The position numbers were made by a program, and so were the translations under genes. A DNA stretch of 5,373 nucleotides, taken from assembly GCA_003523945.1 (NCBI GenBank), contig DOFS01000261.1, positions 1 through 5,373 on the forward strand, written 5' to 3'. The stretch comes from Nitrospiraceae bacterium. GTDB lineage: Bacteria > Nitrospirota > Nitrospiria > Nitrospirales > UBA8639. Positions within the stretch are counted from its first letter, which is position 1. Each line of letters starts with the position of its first letter. A model generated the notes under the pieces. It was not told where the DNA came from, ran no database searches, and was given only the letters and a program-made list of their open reading frames with translations. Shown piece by piece: positions 4,724 through 5,373 of the stretch.

Positions 4724-5371
4724 TCAATTAAGCTTCTGGTTCAGGCTCTTCTGGTCGGAATTGGTAAAGCGATACCCCTTGTTCATCAACATCTGCATCC
4801 CCTCCATCAACACTTTGAATTGAACATCCCGACGAATAGTATCGAACAGGCCAGTCAGGGCTATGACATACCCTCCTTCGGGAAGTCCATCAAGGTACGG
4901 TAACCCGAAAGCTTCCAGCACATCCTGAATTTCGTGCGCACTATATTCCTGATTATCATCCCCATCCCCTACTAAGGCCATTTGATAAAAAGTCAGGCTG
5001 AGCGAGAGACGTTGTTGCGTATTCCCAAAAGCCTGCCTGGCCTGCTCCAATCCCTCGGGGAAGAGCTTCACACAATCAACATCAGGCCCGGCCTTCGAGA
5101 GGGGCAAAAATTGTATCCGCTCAACCTCAGGACGGGGCTTTTTATTTAAATTTCGATAATACCAAACCGTACAACTATCGGCGATTGCAAATTCCTGTTT
5201 ATCTTTTCCAATTTGAGCACCGATGTGTTGAGTGAAGCTTTGAAAGACATCCGTGCCGGGGGAGGCCCATGCCATAGGTTGAAGGCCCTGCACCCAACAG
5301 CCCGCTGCGAGTCCAATAAGGCAAAATACTTTACGTAGACGATGATTCAAAGATTTCTCCCGGAAGTTCAT
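4724..5371 (-). CDS. Exported protein with one EF-hand-like calcium-binding loop
   Basis: I do not recognise the family. The 215-residue product begins with a typical signal peptide: basic start (MNFREKSLNHRLRK), hydrophobic core (VFCLIGLAAGCWVQGL, 15-30) and an AWA-S cleavage site after Ala36. Periplasmic or outer location is therefore likely. Cys25 in LAAGC is a poor lipobox, so a lipoprotein is less likely. The mature part has two cysteines (67 and 100) that could form a disulfide. Residues 136-147 read DGDDNQEYSAHE, with Asp at loop positions 1 and 3, Asn at 5, a hydrophobic residue at 8 and Glu at 12. Helix-forming stretches flank them (RLSLSLTFYQMALVG before, HEIQDVLEAFG after), as in an EF-hand; position 6 is Gln rather than the usual Gly. 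The ATG sits 2 bases from the window edge, so its ribosome binding site is not visible, but the signal peptide supports this start. Confidence 0.75.
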   Translation of the reverse strand: MNFREKSLNHRLRKVFCLIGLAAGCWVQGLQPMAWASPGTDVFQSFTQHIGAQIGKDKQEFAIADSCTVWYYRNLNKKPRPEVERIQFLPLSKAGPDVDCVKLFPEGLEQARQAFGNTQQRLSLSLTFYQMALVGDGDDNQEYSAHEIQDVLEAFGLPYLDGLPEGGYVIALTGLFDTIRRDVQFKVLMEGMQMLMNKGYRFTNSDQKSLNQKLN

Positions 5372-5373
5372 AG

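Overview
This 5.4 kb window looks like ordinary chromosomal DNA of a Gram-negative-type bacterium, with moderate base composition, dense gene packing and one exported protein. Nothing in it identifies the species. The mix of a DrrA/DrrB-like ABC exporter, a SirB1-type transglutaminase-like protein, an RNase Z-like metallo-hydrolase and a membrane-anchored HEAT-repeat protein would suit Nitrospirota or a similar environmental lineage, but that is a loose guess.

Left part (1-2900, all + strand): the last 43 codons of an unidentified protein end 6 bases before an ABC transporter ATPase. Its partner membrane permease follows after 44 bases. Together they form a two-gene exporter of the DrrAB type (substrate unknown), probably in an operon with the upstream gene. 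A SirB1/Transglut_core2 family gene follows in the same direction. A 35-base inverted repeat lies in front of it, and its start codon is uncertain (TTG at 2028 preferred, TTG at 1989 possible).

Middle (2901-3242): a 342-base gap between two convergent genes has no credible reading frame but is unusually rich in RNA-like structure. It holds a 15-pair hairpin with four G-U pairs, a bulged hairpin and a long hairpin with an 11-bp perfect stem, behind a weak promoter-like sequence. I regard it as a candidate non-coding RNA on the + strand and the most interesting part of the window.

Right part (3243-5373): a metallo-beta-lactamase-fold hydrolase (- strand) and a two-TM HEAT-repeat protein (+ strand) are transcribed divergently from a 48-base spacer with a perfect 10-bp palindrome at its centre. 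The HEAT gene converges, with a 23-base gap, on a - strand gene for an exported protein with one EF-hand-like loop, whose start sits at the right edge.

No tRNA, rRNA, CRISPR array, insertion sequence or phage gene was seen, and there is no clear multi-gene accessory or defence system.
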